Assembly (NCBI GenBank): GCA_033220425.1
Contig: CM065651.1
Coordinates: forward strand, 3,224,001-3,288,000
Direction: 5' to 3'
Length of the DNA stretch: 64,000 bases
Source: Lepraria neglecta
Taxonomy: Eukaryota; Ascomycota; Lecanoromycetes; Lecanorales; Stereocaulaceae
The notes under the pieces were generated by a model. The model did not search any database and had not been told where the DNA came from. It was given only the letters and a program-made list of their open reading frames with translations. The position numbers were made by a program, and so were the translations under genes. Shown here one piece after another: positions 60,701-64,000 of this stretch (position 1 is the stretch's first letter; each line of letters starts with the position of its first letter).

Positions 60701-60955
60701 GGATGATCGAGGTTGCCGTTCGTCTAACTGGTCTTTCGAATGAAGAGAGTCAAGGAAAGCAATTTTTTGACTGTTTAAAGTCGAAAAGTGGCGATCCGGG
60801 ACAGAGAATGCGCATTCAGTCTCCGCAAACTTGAGGTACAAAAGGAGCTCTTGAGGACTATCCTCAGGGGGACTTTGAGAGGTGGTTGTATTGCCAGTGG
60901 TCGTGTTGGCAACATCAGTCCAGAGATTTGAGGAGCTGGATGACCGCATGTCCAT
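54703..60955 (-). CDS. Fatty acid synthase beta subunit, cluster-type
   Basis: Exons 60955-55876, 55824-55336, 55285-55170 and 55116-54703, 6,099 nt or 2,032 residues, full length for a fungal FAS beta. Domains in order: acetyltransferase with GHSQG at about 295; FMN enoyl reductase beginning VMVAGMTPTTVPWD at about 600; dehydratase region ending in the hot-dog motif GDYNPIHVS at about 1575; malonyl/palmitoyl transferase from YVFTGQGSQ at about 1665, with nucleophile GHSLGEYGSL at about 1798. All introns lie near the 3' end. It would pair with an alpha subunit (ACP, KR, KS, PPT), which is not in the window. In this setting a dedicated FAS probably makes a medium-chain acyl-CoA for the adjacent citrate synthase. 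It shares a 749-bp promoter region with the dehydratase gene. Confidence 0.93.
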
Positions 60956-61704
60956 TGCTATAATGGCAATTGTCCCAATAGTCTGTTACTGAGAAGGATG
61001 CACAAGCTAAGGAGGAAGAACAACTTCTCTAGTCATAGCCATCAAGACAGAACGTGGACGGCTGCCAAGTCTACGATGCTCCAATCACCATATCACCGAA
61101 CTCAATTCCAACCTGGACGATAGCTCATCAGTCCTACATCGGCTCGCCGGTGTATGAGCGAGCTGACGACCGTAATTAGCAGCTCGCCATGCCCCGGAGA
61201 TTGTTCCGAGAGTACCCGATGGGTCTACAGGAGGCGCTATAGACGCTGGCGGATGCTCGTCTGTTGATGATGCAGGCTGCATCTTGCAACACACAGGTCG
61301 CCACCCCGTCGCTGTTTTCGCAATTGGTAAATGCCATCTCAAAGCCGCCGCGACTCGCCCCCGGAGTGGTGGCTCGCGTTTCGGCCGCCGAGCACCGATC
61401 GACCTACCGTGGTGCTCACCGCCCCACCTGCTCTCAGAACATTCTCCGTCTCTTGCAGTCACCGTCCCTTGCAATTGTCGCTGAATCCTGGAGCACTCTA
61501 TCTGGCCAAGATGACATCGCAGACCGAGGCTAGAACCTTGTTGGCACAGCCACATGATTCTTGGGCCTTGCTCCTTGGTGGCTTATGCTAAGCTACTCCC
61601 TATCCATAGAAAAGGGAAGGTGAACAGACATTAAAGTATTTTTTAAAGGTCTTGTTTGGCCTCGTGATCTTTCCATCCAACTACATCATTTTCTTAAATC
61701 AAGC
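60956..61704. other. Divergent promoter of FAS beta and dehydratase
   Basis: No gene called: the open frames on both strands at 61085-61591 are GC-rich by-products without family motifs. Holds cluster motif C. Confidence 0.6.
61381..61397 (+). promoter_or_regulatory. Cluster motif C, TCGGCCGCCGAGCACCG
   Basis: Third full match to TCGGNNNCCGAGCRCCG; 426 bp from the FAS beta start and 308 bp from the dehydratase start, so it could serve both. Confidence 0.6.
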
Positions 61705-63271
61705 ATGGGGCTCGATGCAGCTCACGACAACAGTGACAGACCCTACGACGATGTCATCACTCAGATCATCGAATACGCTTACGACTTCACCATAGACACC
61801 TCGGTTGCATGGGACAGAGCGAAGCTCGCCTTGCTTGATGCAATTGGATCAGCCTTCGAGAGCATCCATTGCAGTAGAGAATGTGCACGAATGATTGAAC
61901 CACTTTTCCCTGAGGATGGCAGGGCACCTGCAGGATTCAAGTTGCCGGGAACATCGTACCAGGTAGATATCCTTAAAGGAGCTTTCAATCTGGGGTCTAT
62001 GATCCGATACTTGGATCACAATGACGCCTTCCCAGGAGCGGAATGGGGCCACCCGTCAGGTATGTATACACTCATTGGGTGTCTTGGTCATGGTAAACTG
62101 ATCTTACTTGTTACCGAAAGATAACATTGGGGCTATTCTTGCGGCTGCCGATTGCATTTCCAGGTCAGCTGCTGCTAGCGGCCCTGGAGGGAAGGTGCTA
62201 ACGATGGGTCATGTCTTGGCTGCGTTGATCAAAGCATATGAGATCCAAGGCTGCTTCCAAATCAAGAACGCCTTCAACAAAGTCGGCCTTGACCACGTGA
62301 TCCTTGTTAAGGTAGCCTCGACGGCAATGGTGTCATGGCTTCTTGGCTTGTCGAAGGAGCAGGCAAAAGCTGCAGTGTCTCACGCCTGGATGGATGGTCA
62401 TCCTTTGCGTGTCTACAGACAAGCTCCCAACGCGGGCCCGCGAAAAGGTTGGGCGGGTGGAGATGCCTGTATGCGGGCTGTGCACCTAGCGCTTCTGGTG
62501 AAGGCTGGTCAACCAGGCGCACCAACTGCTCTTACCACACCCAAGTGGGGCTTCTATGATGTGCTCTTCAAGGACGTTGCCTTTGACCTTCCTCGCCCAT
62601 TTAGTACCTGGGTCATTGAGAACGTCATTTTTAAAGTAAACACTGCTGAAGGTCATGGAATGACCGCCGTGGAGGCCGGACTGAGGATATCAAAAGCCAT
62701 GAAGCAGAGAGGGTTGACCCCAAAAGACATTGCGAGTATCCGGGTACGGACAACTGAAGCGGCCATGATCATCATCGACAAGCACGGACCACTGTACAAT
62801 GCTGCGGACCGCGACCACTGTCTGAAATATATGTTGGCCGTGGTACTTTGTAAGGGTGACATGATTGAGACCGAAGACTATCAGGACGCCAGCCCCTGGG
62901 CACAAGATCCAGAAATCGAAAGATTGCGGGAGAAGACCACCATGGTCGAAGACACACAGTTTACCCGTGACTACCACGACCCGGAGATCCGAAGCATATC
63001 GAACGCAATTCAGGTACAACTGATGGATGGGACGTTGCTCGATGAAGTCACTGTCAAGTATCCCCAGGGTCATGTTCTGCATCCGGAAACGCCAGGATTA
63101 GTGCAGGCGAAAGCTAAGCGCAATCTGGCCTTGAAGTTCCACACAGACAAGGCTGAGAATCTTGTGAGGCTTGTAAATGGCAAAGACTTCGATGCTATGC
63201 CTGTAAATGAATTTGTAGATATGCTTGCTTTGAAGCTGATTTGGTCGAGAGTTCATGATTCTTCAGACTAA
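61705..63271 (+). CDS. 2-Methylcitrate dehydratase-like protein (PrpD branch)
   Basis: Exons 61705-62059 and 62121-63271, 501 residues. MmgE/PrpD family, but of the 2-methylcitrate dehydratase branch: YLDHNDAFPGAEWGHPSDN at about 105-120 holds the conserved Asp/His active-site cluster, and STWVIENVIFKVNTAEGHG with TAVEA after it matches the PrpD block FxxENVLFK...TAVEA. KGWAGGDACMRAVHLA is also PrpD-like. PrpD dehydrates 2-methylcitrate in the methylcitrate cycle. Next to a citrate synthase and a FAS it more likely dehydrates an alkylcitrate to an alkyl-cis-aconitate. No mitochondrial presequence is evident, which favours a cytosolic pathway role over the housekeeping cycle. Confidence 0.87.
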
Positions 63272-63490
63272 AAGCTAGTTCGAGGTACCGTACAGAATCT
63301 ATATGGCCTAACATGGCCCCAAGAAAGTCTATTTGCAGTGAAAAGGTTCCTGATTACGCGGACAATTATGAACGCATCTTCTCTCTCCTCTTTTCGGGTT
63401 ATCCTCCTCTATTATCTGATGCCCAAAGAATGAGACTTGAAAATCCTCCAAAGCTCAGGTTTCAATTCTCAATCATGACTTCGCAGATTT
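63272..63490. other. Convergent gap between dehydratase and citrate synthase
   Basis: A 219-bp gap between convergent 3' ends. An open frame at 63313-63576 overlaps the citrate synthase terminal exon on the opposite strand and has no motif. Confidence 0.5.
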
Positions 63491-64000
63491 TCACGTGTCA
63501 ATCGTTCTATCTAGGTGTCCGGTGTATATTTGCCCGGGCCTCCAAATGCGCGCACTGCCAGCTATGGAAAGGTTAGCATATTTAAGTTGGATTCGAAGTG
63601 AGAACCTACCCATCGCCTCTTTCCAATGTGCCATAAATCCAGTAGTCCTAGCGATCGTCGAGACTGGGAGGATAAATTCAGGAGGGAATCCCCTAGGCGT
63701 AGATCAGCTAGGAGCCCTTCCTCGATCACAAATGACTTACATTGCCTTGTAAGCAAACGCAGCATACAGATCAGCGTTCAAACTCAGCTTCCGAGAGGTG
63801 AAATACTCGTCCTCCGAAGCTATGCGATCAATCTCAAATGCAACCTTAAGGAGCGGGTCCTCAGCGATCTCCTCTTGAAGCTGATCGGCAATCTCCCGGA
63901 TAAAGACAGAACGCGGATCTTTCACTTTGTACAGCCGGTGACCGTATCCGTAGAGCCGCTCCTTGCCGGCTTTGACCCGATCGATCTTCGCTTGCGCATT
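63491..64000 (-). CDS. Citrate synthase-like protein, 5' part beyond the window
   Basis: The 3' part of a minus-strand gene: exons 64000-63741 (cut by the edge), 63692-63610 and 63561-63491. Signature GYGHRLYKVKDPRS carries a catalytic His, followed by an acidic-helical stretch with FEIDRIA, then RKLSLNADLY. The C-terminal exons give PVSTIARTTGFMAHWKEAM and ARIWRPGQIYTGHLDR, the canonical end of citrate synthases. Stop at 63491-63493. Beside a FAS subunit and two MmgE/PrpD enzymes, it is most likely an alkylcitrate synthase joining an acyl-CoA with oxaloacetate. N-terminus and localisation are not visible. Confidence 0.88.

Noticed and set aside
61085-61591. Several overlapping open frames of 66-156 residues between FAS beta and the dehydratase
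   Set aside because: All frames are open on both strands, composition is simple, there is no motif, and the region is a divergent promoter with the cluster motif.

Overview
The window is nuclear DNA from a filamentous ascomycete (Pezizomycotina). Genes carry several introns of about 50 nt with GT-AG ends and CTAAC-like branch points. There are fungal-specific families (Zn2Cys6 regulator, DUF7924, DUF4267, fungal FAS beta) and a RIP-like AT-rich transposon copy. Class and species cannot be fixed from sequence alone.

Left part (1-36 kb). A few conserved housekeeping genes stand intact among many broken ones. Intact: a 5'-truncated MINDY deubiquitinase with a C-terminal CaaX box, ARPC3 (Arp2/3 complex), a DUF4267 membrane protein, RFC3 (clamp loader), HSF1 and the spliceosomal cyclophilin CWC27. 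Broken by stops, frameshifts, deletions or insertions: a fungal transcription-factor-domain gene, a beta-propeller gene carrying a 139-bp MITE-like insertion, three paralogues that join an F-box-like segment to a TEA/ATTS-like segment, a small secreted cysteine-rich protein, an AAA ATPase 3' end, a haloalkane dehalogenase lacking its cap, an SDR, a DUF7924 protein and an APH-like fragment holding a pogo/Fot1 element with exact terminal inverted repeats and a TA duplication. Three small tandem paralogues of unknown function lie at 25.2-27.5 kb. Repeats dominate 32.5-35.8 kb.

Right part (36.4-64 kb, running off the right edge). This is a biosynthetic cluster: P450, cis-aconitate-decarboxylase-like protein, SMP-30 lactonase-like secreted protein, Zn2Cys6 regulator, MFS transporter, TauD dioxygenase, second MFS transporter, fatty acid synthase beta subunit, 2-methylcitrate-dehydratase-like protein and a partial citrate synthase. 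The set fits an alkylcitrate/alkylitaconate pathway of the oryzine/sporothriolide type. A dedicated FAS would supply an acyl-CoA, which is condensed with oxaloacetate, dehydrated, decarboxylated to an alkylitaconate, then oxidised and lactonised. All gene models in this part close in frame.

An 11-bp palindrome TCGGNNNCCGA occurs in four promoter regions of the cluster, three times extended to TCGGNNNCCGAGCRCCG. It is a good candidate binding site for the cluster's Zn2Cys6 regulator. The FAS alpha subunit is not in the window and is predicted beyond the right edge.
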